Source: Hemicordylus capensis
Lineage: Eukaryota; Chordata; Lepidosauria; Squamata; Cordylidae
DNA length: 64,000 nt
NCBI RefSeq assembly: GCF_027244095.1
Contig: NC_069661.1
Coordinates: 188,498,501-188,562,500, forward strand
Reading direction: 5' to 3'
Below are positions 35,601-47,600 of the stretch, in pieces. How positions within the stretch are numbered: the stretch's first letter is position 1; the number at the start of each line of letters is the position of its first letter. Both the position numbers and the translations under genes were made by a program. The notes below the pieces were generated by a model, which worked only from the letters and a program-made list of their open reading frames with translations, did not search any database and was not told the origin of the DNA.

Positions 35601-38600
35601 AAAAACTTTCAAACGCTGTTCAAAATGCAAAGTAAAATTACCCTAACAAGATGGTCATGATATGCCTCATGTTTGATGGAAGCCCATAACACCTCAGCTT
35701 GTTAGGTTTGCCAGTCGTTTTCAAAACAAATGCGACGCAACCAGGCGCTTCGTTTGAGGGCTGTGCTTTATGATGGTGATTTAACTTCCCCTGGCCCATC
35801 TAAAGAGGGAATTTATCAATCTCATAAGAAGGATGGCTCGAGCGCTGTGGCTTCAACTCAGTCGAAACCCTTGTTGCCAGTGTTTAAGTCTCCAAAAGCT
35901 CTGAAACGGCATGAAGACAAAATGGAGGCATCAGAGCATGCCAAAACGAAGAAAACTTTGATGTAGAAAGCAACTCCTTCCCCAACTTGGTCACAGGAGG
36001 TAGTCTTTCTGTCTGTGTCTAGGCCATCGATGCCGACTGCTCTGATATCAAGACAAGCAACACCTAAACACAAATGACTTTGACATCGAAGAACCCGTCC
36101 TTGATATCGATAAGTTCTGAACAAACCAAGACATCGATACGGCCCTTGACATCAACTAGCACGATTCATGTCCAAGCGTCGACATCGACACACTCTACAT
36201 CAGAACCTTTGACACCGAAGCCATTAACCCTGCCGGTTCCTAAGTCATCAAGAGCCCTCTCTTTATCTCAGGCAGCAACACTGATAAGGTGGTCTTTGAC
36301 ACCGAAGGAAAAGCAATTTACCTCAACGTTAAATATTCCTGTAATAATAACTATTGTAATACCTTGATACCGCGCATGGGTTACTTTTGAAGTAGAGGAG
36401 GAGGACGACTCTCAAGGTGCCTAAGAAGTAAGTGCGTTAGATCAAAATACAGCACAATCTCTTTTGGACTCTTAACACGACCACCCCATTGACTTTTAGA
36501 GGGCTTCCACAATCAGTTGAGGGAGATACATGTTCTCAGCCTTCGGAGATGACAACACCACACACGTCAACAAGTGCCCTAAGCTCTAACCACTGCACAA
36601 TTGACTACTTCATCTTCGTGGCACACATGTAGATTCTTCCCTGCCGTATCTCCTACTAGGCAGATGCCAACCCTTGGCCAAACCTCTCCTGGAATGGCTT
36701 ACAGTTATGAAGAGGACAGATCTTGGAGTCTGCAGGATTCGTTGGAAGCAATCTTTTGGCCGGGCCTTATTCACAATCTATCCCAGTATGCATGTTGGCA
36801 GGAGGAGATGCTCCTCCTATGCTACCTAGCAAAGTGGAGTTGACAATGGCTGCAGCCACACAAAATGCTTACAGAGGCTTCATCCCCACCAAAGCCAATG
36901 CTAGTTGCTAAACAAACGCAAACTAAGGTAAACAGGTTTTCTCTATGGTTATCCAGACAGACCCCTGGGAATCTCAAATGCCTAGGCCCCCAGCTCTCCC
37001 ACTAAGGATCATCATCTGCATTTCTCCCCAGTACCATTGGGTGAGAGCCACCATGGATCATCAGATTTTGAATCTGATACAGAATCTACAGACCCTGACC
37101 TTTTACCTGATATGGCAATGCCTTCACATGTATCCCCCTCAGAGGAAATTAAGGCTTACTATGTCCAGCTCAAAGAAATGGCTTCAGCACTGGGTCTGGA
37201 TCTAAAATCACAGCTGTCCACAATTGATGACCCTGTATATCACTTCATGGCAAAATCCTTATCTGCACAGCTGGTTGCCTCGCCTCTCTTACCAGTTATT
37301 TCAAAGGCTGCTCTGTGAGCATGAGAAGATCTGGATCGTGATCCGTTGAACCCATTAGAATGGGTTCTGCGCCTGCATGGAAGCCTCTTGGTATCGAGTC
37401 TACAGTTCCTCTTCGGCGCCTGCGCCCCGCCCCACGTGACCACGTGGCTATTTAAGGCGGGAGGAAGCGCAGGCACCTCAGTTCCTTTTCAACCGCTGTG
37501 GGGATCACTCGCGATTTCTGCGGCTCCTTTGTTTCGGTTCCTTGCTATATTAAAAAGTTCTATTGCTGTATCATTCTGATTTTGGACTGTATTTTGACAA
37601 CTCTTTTGATTGCGGTTTGGACTGACTGATTACTGCTCTTGATCTCGGACTTTTTTTGTTGCTGCCTTGCCTACCGATTTTGTACGTTGAAAAGATTGGA
37701 CGGATTCTTGGACTTAGATCACGGATTGTTTGTGGAGTGCGTACTATGGACACCCCTAAGGGAAAGAAAACGTTCAAACACTGTACTAAATGTAAAGTGA
37801 AACTGCCCTCCCAGAACGGCCACAGCTTATGCCTGATATGTTTGGGGGAGGCCAACATAACTTCAGTCTGCAAAATTTGTCAGTCCTTTTCAAAGCAGAC
37901 GAGGAGGAACAGGGAACTTCGTCTAAGGGCGGCTCTATATGATGATGTCTTAGGTGCACCTTTCACCTCGTCAAAATCTCCACAAGGCGTGAAGGCCCCG
38001 GGTTCGACCCAGTCTAAAACCTCTATGCCCACCGAGACTACCCCAAGTCCTTGAAGAGGCCGTGTGATAAAATGGCTGCCACCAAAAAGCCCACAAAGCA
38101 GACTCAAAACCTATCGAGCTCAACGCTGTCACCAAGGTCGGCTCATGAAGTGGAGGTAGTTTCGATCTCGGCGGCACCTTTCATATCAGAAAAACCAGTC
38201 CTGTTGAAACTGAGGGCTTGTCGCTCAACCTCGACGACATCGAGAGACCTGGCACCATCGACCTCGACAACCACATCGGCATCGACGGAGACGGTTTTGA
38301 TGGCCGCACCGGCATCCTTACCCGCTATACCTTCCGCCCGTGATTTGGTGCCTGCTATGAACAACAATCAGGTCTCAATCGACGCTGAGGGATGGGGAAC
38401 AACCGTCAGTTTTGCATACATGGACCAATATCACTACCGTAACTCCTCATTTTAGAGCATCCATGACCTTCTCTTTGGATGAGGAAGATCTTTCTGATGC
38501 AGAGGCGGCTCCGCTGGACCCTCTTTTAAAGATACTGGACTCCACTACTGCTACCCCCTCGACTTTTTGAGGGTTTCCTTGTTCTGATGATGACCAAGCG

Positions 38601-41600
38601 CCTGACTCTATCCCGATTCTGAGGTTACTGACCTCCATGCACCTTACAACTCCGACACCTTGGCACACTTGTGGCTTTAGCCATGCTGTTACACCTTTGA
38701 GAGAAACGGCACTGCCATGCGCCTCCTCGCCAGGGATGGCTTATGACTACCTGGAGGACAGGGCTTAGAGACCAGCGAACTCCCTGATTCGACAACCAGG
38801 GGACTCCATGGCTTGTCAGGCTGAACTAGATCCTGCACCACTCCGTGTACATCCGCTGTCATCAGGAGATGCTCCTGCAAGGCCAATGGAGACACTATAT
38901 ACGGTTTCCACTCAGACTCCTAGACTTCTTACTGCCAACAGATATTCCCAGACGGCAGTAAGACGTTTTAGTGACTCAGCGGTGCAGACTGAGCCCTTGG
39001 CAGTTCTGGCTCCACCAACCCCTGAATTGCCGGGCCCACCACCGTCCACTCAATCTCATTCGGATGAGGGCTCTGGGGACAGCCATCACGGCTCCTCCAA
39101 TTTTGAATCAGACATGGAAACCGGGGAGGCAGATCCATCCCCAGATGTAGCTACCCCAGCCCATGTTTCACCAACAGAGGAATTGAAGGCGTACCATTCA
39201 CATGTCAAGCAGATGGCGGCTGCATTAGGTCTAGACCTCTCTTCTCAACTAAAGACCATAGACGACCCGGTCTATAACTTTATGCAACGATCTCAATCAG
39301 CCCAACCAGTGGCTTTACCATTACTTCCTATCATTTCTAATGCAGCTCAGTGTGCATGGCAGGTGCCACACACTTCTACTCCCACGTCAAAACGTTTGGA
39401 GGGACTTTATCGGGTGCAAGAACAGGATAACATGTATTTGTTCAAACATCCTGTTCCGAACTCCCTAGTCATTGACTGTGCCACCAGTTCGAGGTCAGGG
39501 AGGAGACATACCACCCCTGCTGATAAGGAGGGGAGAAAACTGGATGTTATGGGGAGGAAGTTGTACTCTACCTCCTGCCTTTCGGTTAAAGTAGCAAATT
39601 ACTCTGCCTGCATGGCGAAATATAGTTATTGTATATGGGAAAGTGGAAAAGGACTTTGATTCGCTGTCGCCAGAGGAGCTTAAGAATAGATTCCGCAAGA
39701 CTCTCCAGAAGGTGGCAGACCTCACCTGCCAACAGCTAAGTACGGCCAAACATCTGGCGGAATCGGAGTCCAGATCCATCACCACGGCAGTGACTCTGAG
39801 ACGACATGCTTGGCTACGCTCGGCTGCACTCCAGCAGGACATGAAAGACAAAATAGAAGGACTGCCTTTTGATGGGAAGGGCCTGTTCTCGGATGAGACA
39901 GATGCAACCATGGAGAAAATGAAAAAATCGAAGTTTACCGCCAAGACATTTACGGCTTCAACTTCCGCTTCAACATCTTATGGGGGGAAACAAAGATCCT
40001 TCTATCGCCCGCGTCCAGCCTAACAGGACAGACGGGACTACTGCAAGTCTTACCAGCCATATAATAAACGTCACAATCAGCAAAAGGGAAAATTTCAGGC
40101 AGGCCAACGAAAGCCTGTGGAGGAGAACAAGCAGCAGCTTTGAGATTCAGGACAGCCCATCGCATCACTGAATGACACGTTTGCTTACCCCCCCTAAACA
40201 TCAGGGATATTTTGGGGGCGGTGAACAACAACAAACAGCCGCATCCACTAGCTATCAGTTCCATCAGGTTGACAAGTCATGCGAAAGCATGGCGCCACAT
40301 AACATCAGATTGCTGGGTACTAAAAATTATCCAGTGCGGTTATGCAATAGAGTTCAAAGCTCTCCGCGATTGCAGGGCATCCGCTTTACAAAGGCGATTC
40401 GAGCCTTGTGCCAGGAGGTGCAAGAACTCTTGCAAAAGAAAGCGATTGTGCCAGTGCGATGGGCACGAAGACGGGAGGGGTTTTACTCTCGTTATTTTCA
40501 GATCCCAAAGAAAGATGGAGGGATTCAGCTGATTATGGACTTAAGACATCTGAACAAATACGTCCAAGTGAAGAGGTATCGCATGACAACGTTGCAGGAT
40601 ATCCTACCGCTTCTGCATCAGGAACGGTGGCTGGCGACGTTAGATCTTCAAGATGTCTATTTTCACATAGGGATCCATCCATCCTTCAGGAAGTATCTTC
40701 GGTTCACTGTAGGAAGTGCGGTTTACCAGTACCAAGTGCTACCATTTGGACTTTGCACTGCCCCACGTGTCTTTACAAAGTGCATGGCGGTGGTAGTGGC
40801 CCACTTGCGGACAAAAGGGCTAAAGACGATTGGCTCCTGTCGTCAAGGGACGAAGGCGAGTTACATTCACAAATACAATATATGTTGAGGCTTCTCCTGG
40901 ACCTGGGAATACAGGTCAACTGGAAAAAATCCAACCTCACACTGGTACCCGTCAGCTCATACATTGGGGCTGTGCTAAATGCTACCCTGGGAAAGGCGTT
41001 CCTTCCAGAGGATCGTTTCCAGACTATCATATCGCTGGTACGTCATTTTTCAGAGCAACCCATTGCAACCAGCTCGTCAGGTGCAGCGCCTCTAGGGCCT
41101 GATGACCTCTTGCAAGTCCACCGTTCGATGCATCTGTCTGAAGATGAGGAAGTTGCAGATGTGGTTTCTCTCCTCCTTCAATCTGCTGAGAGACAACCCA
41201 ATGAAACTCTTGCAGGTGCCCACACCAGTCCTGTGCACGCTGTCCTGGTGGACTCAGAAAGCCAACCTACTCAGAGGTGTGCCGTTCCAAGCACAGGCTC
41301 CATCGGTTTGGGTGATGACAGATACTTCACTGAGGGGCTGGGGTGGTCATTGCAATGCCACCAAGACTCAAGGCCTCTGGACGCGCTCACAGAGCCATCT
41401 ACATATAAACGTTTTAGAGCTGTTGGCGGTGTTTCAATCAATAAAAGCCTTCCTTCCGATGCTATGGGGCCAGGTCGTACAGTTGCAGCTGGACAACACT
41501 ACGGCCATAGTCTATCTAAACTGACAAGGGGGAACAGTCTCCAGGTCTGTGTGCCCTGAGCCTTCAGATTTGGCATTGGTGTATCAGAAACAGCATAACG

Positions 41601-44600
41601 CCAATAGCTATCCACATCAAAGGCACGAACAACATACTGGTGGACAACCTCACCCGTTCCTTCTCGACGGAGTTCAGGCTCGAGTGGGAGCTGAACGATG
41701 CTTAATTACACAACATATTCTGGCTCTGGGGTTTCCTGGAGATAAACTTATTTGCTACAGAGCGAAACAAGAAATGCAAGCTGTTTTGCTCCAGAGCGAG
41801 TCACGAACCTCTGTCCCTAGGGGATGCCTTCCAGCTGGATTGGTTGGGGCGCTGGACTTACATGTTCCTCCCTCTACCTCTTGTGAGCAGGGTTGTAGTG
41901 CGTCTGTTGGGACATGTGAATGGCATCCTGATCACACCTTGGTGGCCCCGCCAAGCATGGTTTCCGCATCTACTCAGACTAGCTTCGAACACTTTTCAGA
42001 GACTTCCAAACCATCCAGATCTCCTGGTTCAGGAAGACGGTCCTCTTCTACACCCAGAAGTTCTGGCTCTGCAACTAACAGCATGGTGGATTAAAGAGGA
42101 TCCTGCTGAACCAGCGTAAACCATCTACACGGCAAAACTATGCCAGCAAGTGGAAAAGATTTGCTATCTACGCTTCCCAACATGCTTTCCGCCCTAAGGA
42201 GGCCTCCATCCGGCAGGTCTTACTGTATAACTCCCTGAAGACAAAGAATCTGTCCAATGTATCAATCAAAGTTCATCTGACAGCGTTGTCATCTAAGCAT
42301 CCGGGATGGGATGGCAAGACGGTGTTCTCCCACCCATCTTGCAAAAGTTTCCTGAAAGGCCTCTCTAACCTATCCCCCCCCCCCTCAATCCGTAAACCAC
42401 TCGAACAGTGGAGCATCTTGCTGGTTCTCTCAGCCCTGACTGAGCCTCCATTTGAACCCATGCATTCGGCGGCATTAAAACTGACATCCTTGAAGACTGC
42501 CTTCTAGGTGGCTATCACCACTGCTCGCAGGGTGAATGAACTTACCGCGCTCCGGATGGATGTCCCTTATGCCCGTTTCTACCCGGACAAGGTTCTCCTT
42601 CGACCAGATATCACCTTTTTGCCTAAAACTGTGTCTGACTTCCATATAAATCAGGACTTGGTGCTGCCCACTTTCTTCAATTCGCCAACCACACCATTGG
42701 AGAAGGCTCTGCGTTCCTTGGATGTGTGTAGAGCACTTCTCTACTACCTTTCGAGGACTAAGCCTTTCCAGCTGTCAAAGTGACTGTTCATCTCCTATAA
42801 GGGAGTGAAGAAAGGGCAAGCATTGTCTAGACAGAGGCTTTCACACTGGATAGTGGAGACCATCTGCTGGCCTACTCTGCAAAAGGTTCAACCGCCAAGG
42901 ACCATTAAAGCACATTCCACAAGAGCCTATGGCGCGTCAGCTGCTCACCTGTCTGGCATATCCTTCCAAGACATTTGTAAAGCTGCTACTTGGTCTTCTG
43001 AGCAACCTTTCATTAAACACTATGCTATAGACCTACGGTCTGCAGTGGAGGCAAATTTTGGGAGAGCTGTTCTCAAAAGGGTGTTCAATAACTTTACTGC
43101 TCCCTCCTCCTTTAGGAGCTAACTAAACACTCATTCTAATGGGTTAAATGGATCACGATCCAGATAAAAAAGTTGCTCACCTGTAACTGATGATCTGGTA
43201 GTGATCCGTCGATATCCATTAGACCCTCCTGATCCTCCCCTCCGCAGTAGTACTTGCCTTCCTGCAGTAGAACTTACCTGCTTACTCGACTGCTTCGGCG
43301 GTCTCCAAGGAACTGAGGTGCCTGCGCTTCCTCCCGCCTTAAATAGTCACGTGGGGCAGGGTGCAGGCGCCGAAGAGGAGCTGTAGACTCGATACCAAGA
43401 GGCTTCCTCGCAGGCGCAGAACTCATTCTAATGGATATCAACAGATCACTACCAGATTATCAGTTACAGGTGAGCATCCTGTTTTTCCACACAATTCCAC
43501 TCCAAAAGAGTCACGTGGGGCGCAGGCGCCGAAGAGGAGCTGTAGAACTCGACACCGAGAGGCTTCCGCGCATGCGCAGAACCCATTCTAATGGATTCAA
43601 CGGATCACGAACCAGATGAATACTTACCTATTAAAACTTCCTTTGCTGAATTCCCTCGTGAGTCACTGTTCTATGTCATCAAGGTCAGGAATATGTCACA
43701 TGACATCTGCAGATAAAGAGGGAAGAAATGTATTAGGTAGAAAAATATATTCAACTACATGCCTATCTGTAAAGATAGCGAATTATTCAGCCTGCTCTAA
43801 GAAAACACTTCAAAAATCAACATGTCAGCAATTAAGCGCTGCAAAACACCTAGCATGAGTCCAGAGCAATGAGTGCTTCTATTACTTTGAGATGCCATGC
43901 TTGGCTACGTTCAGCTGCTTTACAAACAGACATGAAAAATAAAATTGAAGGGTTACCATTTCATGGCAAAGGTCTGTTTTCAGAACAGACAGATGCAACA
44001 ACGGAGAAGCTTAAGAAATTGAAGTTCACTGCTAAAACTTTTACTTCTGCTTCTTCATCTACTACATACACAACAAAAACTTACATTCGTCCATGCCCCA
44101 GCTTTAGACAGCAGGATTGCAGAGATTTTAGAAAGACCTACCCACCTTATTCTAAGAGGCGTTACCCACAAAAGAACAAAAACAACCAGGGCCAATGTAA
44201 TAAGTAAGTGGAGGCTCAAAAGCAGCACCTTTGAGACCAACATCAGCCCATCACACTTGCAGACAACAATGGACAAATTATTTACATCAGCCTTCCCCAA
44301 CACCAGAGGGCAGAATATGACTACCTGCAACACCTATCAGGCACAAACAATACCTTCAGCCATCAACAGCATCAGATTGGCAAGCCATCACATAATATTG
44401 GACCAGTGGGTGTTGAAGATAGTCTCTTATGCCATAGAGTTCAAGGCCCAGCCAACTTGCAAAGGGCTGCGTTTCACAAAAGCAACTCCTGCCCTGCTAC
44501 AAGGAGGTACAGGAACTACTGTGCAAAAAAGTGATTGTCCCGGTGCGGTGGGCACAGAGGCGGGAAGGGTCCTACTCCTGCTACTTTCAAATCCGCAAAA

Positions 44601-47600
44601 GGGATGGAGGAATTTGACTGATAATGGACCTAAGGCATTTGAACAAGTACATCCATCGGATGATGATGTTGCAAGAAATCCTGCCACTTCTACATCAGGA
44701 GCGGTGGCTTGCAACATTAGACCTGCGAGATGCTTACTTTCACTTAGGGATCAGACCTTCATACCGAAGGTATCTAAGATTCATGGTGGGGACTTCAATT
44801 TACCAATATCAGGTACTACCGTTTGGCCTCTGTTCTGCCCCTTGTGTTTTCACAAAGTGCATGGCAGTGGTAGTGGCACACCTTTGGATCAAGAGGCTGG
44901 CGATTTACCCATTCCTAGATGACTGGCTCTTGACATCAAAGGACAGAGAAGGGTTACTTTCTCAGATACAGTACTTGTTGCGCCTTCTCCTTGGGGTAGA
45001 GGTCAACTGGAAGAAATCCCATATAAACCTTGTGATGTCCATCTCGTACATAGGGGCTGTTCTGGACACCCAGAAAGGAAGAGCATACCTGACACAAGAA
45101 AGATACCAAGCGATTGTGGAACTTGTGCATCAGTTCCAAACCAATCCAATACAACGTGCAAGGCAGATTCAACGCCTATTAGGCCTTATGGCCTCCTGCA
45201 AGACACCTGTCCAGCATGCATGCCTAAAGATGATAAAATTGCAATTATGGTTCATATCCACCTTCTGTCTGAACATAGACGACCCCCAGAAGAAGTTAGC
45301 CTCCAGTCATTGAGTTGGTGGACTTGAGCATAAAATCTACTTGGAGGAATCCCCTTTCAACTGCAGACCCCATCAGTATGGGTGACAACGGACACCTCAC
45401 TGTTGGGCTGGGGCGGCCATTGCAATGGCAACATGACCTGGGGCAGTGGAGTTTATCGACAGAGACAATTCCACATAAATTTCCTAGAGCTCTTTGCAGT
45501 TTTCCAGGCCATGAAGGCCTTTCTACCAATGCTCAGAGGAAAGACTGTGCAGTTGCAATTGGACAACACAACAGCAATTGTCTACCTAAACAGACAAGGG
45601 GGGGTGGTTTCCAGGTCACTCTGTGCTTTGAGCGTGCAGATTTGGCACTGGTGCGTCAGAAACAGCATTACTCCTTGGACCATTCACATAAAGGGGACAG
45701 AAAATGTCCTGATGGATGATCTGAGTTGCTCATTTACCAGGGAAGAGCGACACTCAAGTGGGAATTGAACAACAAATACTTGCTACCGGTATTCAGAGCT
45801 TGGGGGTTCCCCGAAATAGACTTGTTGGCGACAGCACTCAATGCCAAATGCACAAGATACTGCTCAAGGGCAGGTCACAATCCATAATCAATAGTGGACA
45901 CATTCCAGATGGACTGATCACAACACCTGCTGTACATGTATTCCCCTCTACCTCTGGTAGGGAGAGTGGTGGCTCGTATTTTGACCTACCAAGTCAAATG
46001 CATCCTGATCATTCCATGGTGACCTTGACAACTATAGTTTCCACATCTACTCAAACTATCAAAGCACACATACAGGAGGCTTCCTTAGCGCCAAGATCTT
46101 GTGTCGCAAGAAAACAGACAAGTACTGCAACCAGAGGTGCCCACTCTACAGCTAACAGCATGGAAGATAGGCTTCTTAATAAAATCTTACTTAACCAAAG
46201 GAAGCCTTCCACTAGGAGAAATTATGTCAGTAAGTGGGAAAGGTTCACTTGCTATGCTGCCACAAATGGTTTCCGCCCAGTGAATGCTACTGTCAGCCAG
46301 GACCTCCTATACCTTACCACGTTAAAGACCTCCTTGCTTCTCAATGTCTCCATAAAGGTTCACTTAGCAGCAATATCGGTGAGGCACCCAGGATGGGGTG
46401 GAAAGACGGTATTTTCCCACCCCAGCTGCAAGAGCTTTTTAAAAGGTCTCATTAATCTGTATCCTCTAGTAAGACAGCCACTGGAACAGTGGAGTATATC
46501 CTTGGTCCTTTCAGCACCAACAGATATGCCTTTTGAGCCCATGGCAACAGCTAGCCTAAAGCTGGTTTCTCTGAAGACTGCCTTCTTGGTGGCTATTACA
46601 ATTGCTGGAGGGTGAGTGAACTTACAGCCCTGAGGATGGATGTACTTTATGCACGCTTCTACTCAGAAAAGATGCTGCTACGTCTGGACATTAGTTTCCT
46701 ACCTAAGCTTGTGACAGAATTTCACATAAATCAAGAGATCCTGCTTCCTACCTTCTTCAGCACTCCAAGCATGGCTCTTGAAAAGGCCCTGTATTCCCTG
46801 GATGTCAGAAGGGCTCTTCTATTCTACCTGTCAAGAACAAAGACGACTAGAAAGACCAAAAAAAAAAAAGTTCATATCCTACAAAGGAAGATCTATGGGT
46901 CAGGCCTTGTAAAGACAAAGGCTATCTCACTGGCTAGCAGAGTCAATCCTAATGGCTTGCAAATTACAAAAAGTACAGCCGCCTGTCTGTCAAGGCACAT
47001 TCAAGCAGAGCTTACGCTGCCTCAGCGGTTCATTTATCTGACATATCATTTTGTGATATTTGTAGGACTGCAACCTGGACCACAGAACAGCCCTTCATAA
47101 AACACTATGCCATTGACTTGTGTTCTGCAGCGGAGGCGTTCTCAAAAGGGTGTTACAGTGACTCTACTGCTTCCTCCTCCTAAAGGAATTCACTAAACAC
47201 CCATTCTAATGTATTCAACGGATCACGCCCTAGATAAACAAGTTGCTCACCTGTAACTGATGATCTGGTAGTGATCTGTTGACATCCATCAGACCCTCCC
47301 GTACTTCCCCTCTGCAGTATTGCTCAAGTTTTCTACGTAGAACTCCCCAATTGCTCCAAAGATGTTCGATGTCTCCAAGGAACTGAAGTGCTGGTGCTTC
47401 CTCCCGCCTTGAATAGCCACATAGTCACGCGGGACGGGGTGCAAGCACTGAGAAGAGCTGTGGTACTCCACACTGACAGGCTTCAGCACAGTCACAGAAC
47501 CCATTCTAAACACCCATTCTAATGGATGTCAACAGATCATTACCAGATCATCAGTTACAGGTGAGCAACCTGTTTTTAACCTGTTATAATAGATCTTTGC

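Larger units (their letters stand above)
37329..43486 (+). mobile_element. DIRS-family retrotransposon fossil, copy B (inner, younger)
   Basis: About 6.16 kb, same orientation as copy A and inserted into its gag-like region. Parts: left inverted terminal repeat (37329-37488); gag-like region with a Cys-rich N-terminal stretch (about 37746-40060); reverse transcriptase with [20 protein letters not shown] and [19 protein letters not shown], then RNase H (about 40290-41550); a further DIRS-typical segment (about 41560-42090); tyrosine recombinase with [14 protein letters not shown] (about 42095-43120); internal complementary region (43132-43231); right terminal repeat (43307-43457). It looks structurally complete end to end but is broken, with several interruptions. 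Less decayed than copy A. Confidence 0.9.
33779..47577 (+). mobile_element. DIRS-family retrotransposon fossil, copy A (outer, older)
   Basis: Outer copy, interrupted by a hAT (34159-35578) and by DIRS copy B plus a terminal-repeat piece (37329-43617). Without them it is about 6.1 kb. Parts: left inverted terminal repeat (33779 to about 33945); gag-like region (about 35587-37328 and 43618-44210); reverse transcriptase and RNase H region (about 44390-45760); tyrosine recombinase region (about 46150-47130); internal complementary region (47201-47310); right terminal repeat (47387-47548). DIRS elements integrate with a tyrosine recombinase and leave no target duplication, and none is seen. The copy is broken with many interruptions and is the older of the two. 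Confidence 0.88.

Noticed and set aside
33779-47577. Retrovirus or ordinary LTR retrotransposon
   Set aside because: Terminal repeats are inverted, an internal complementary region is present, and a tyrosine recombinase region replaces a DDE integrase, which points to DIRS.
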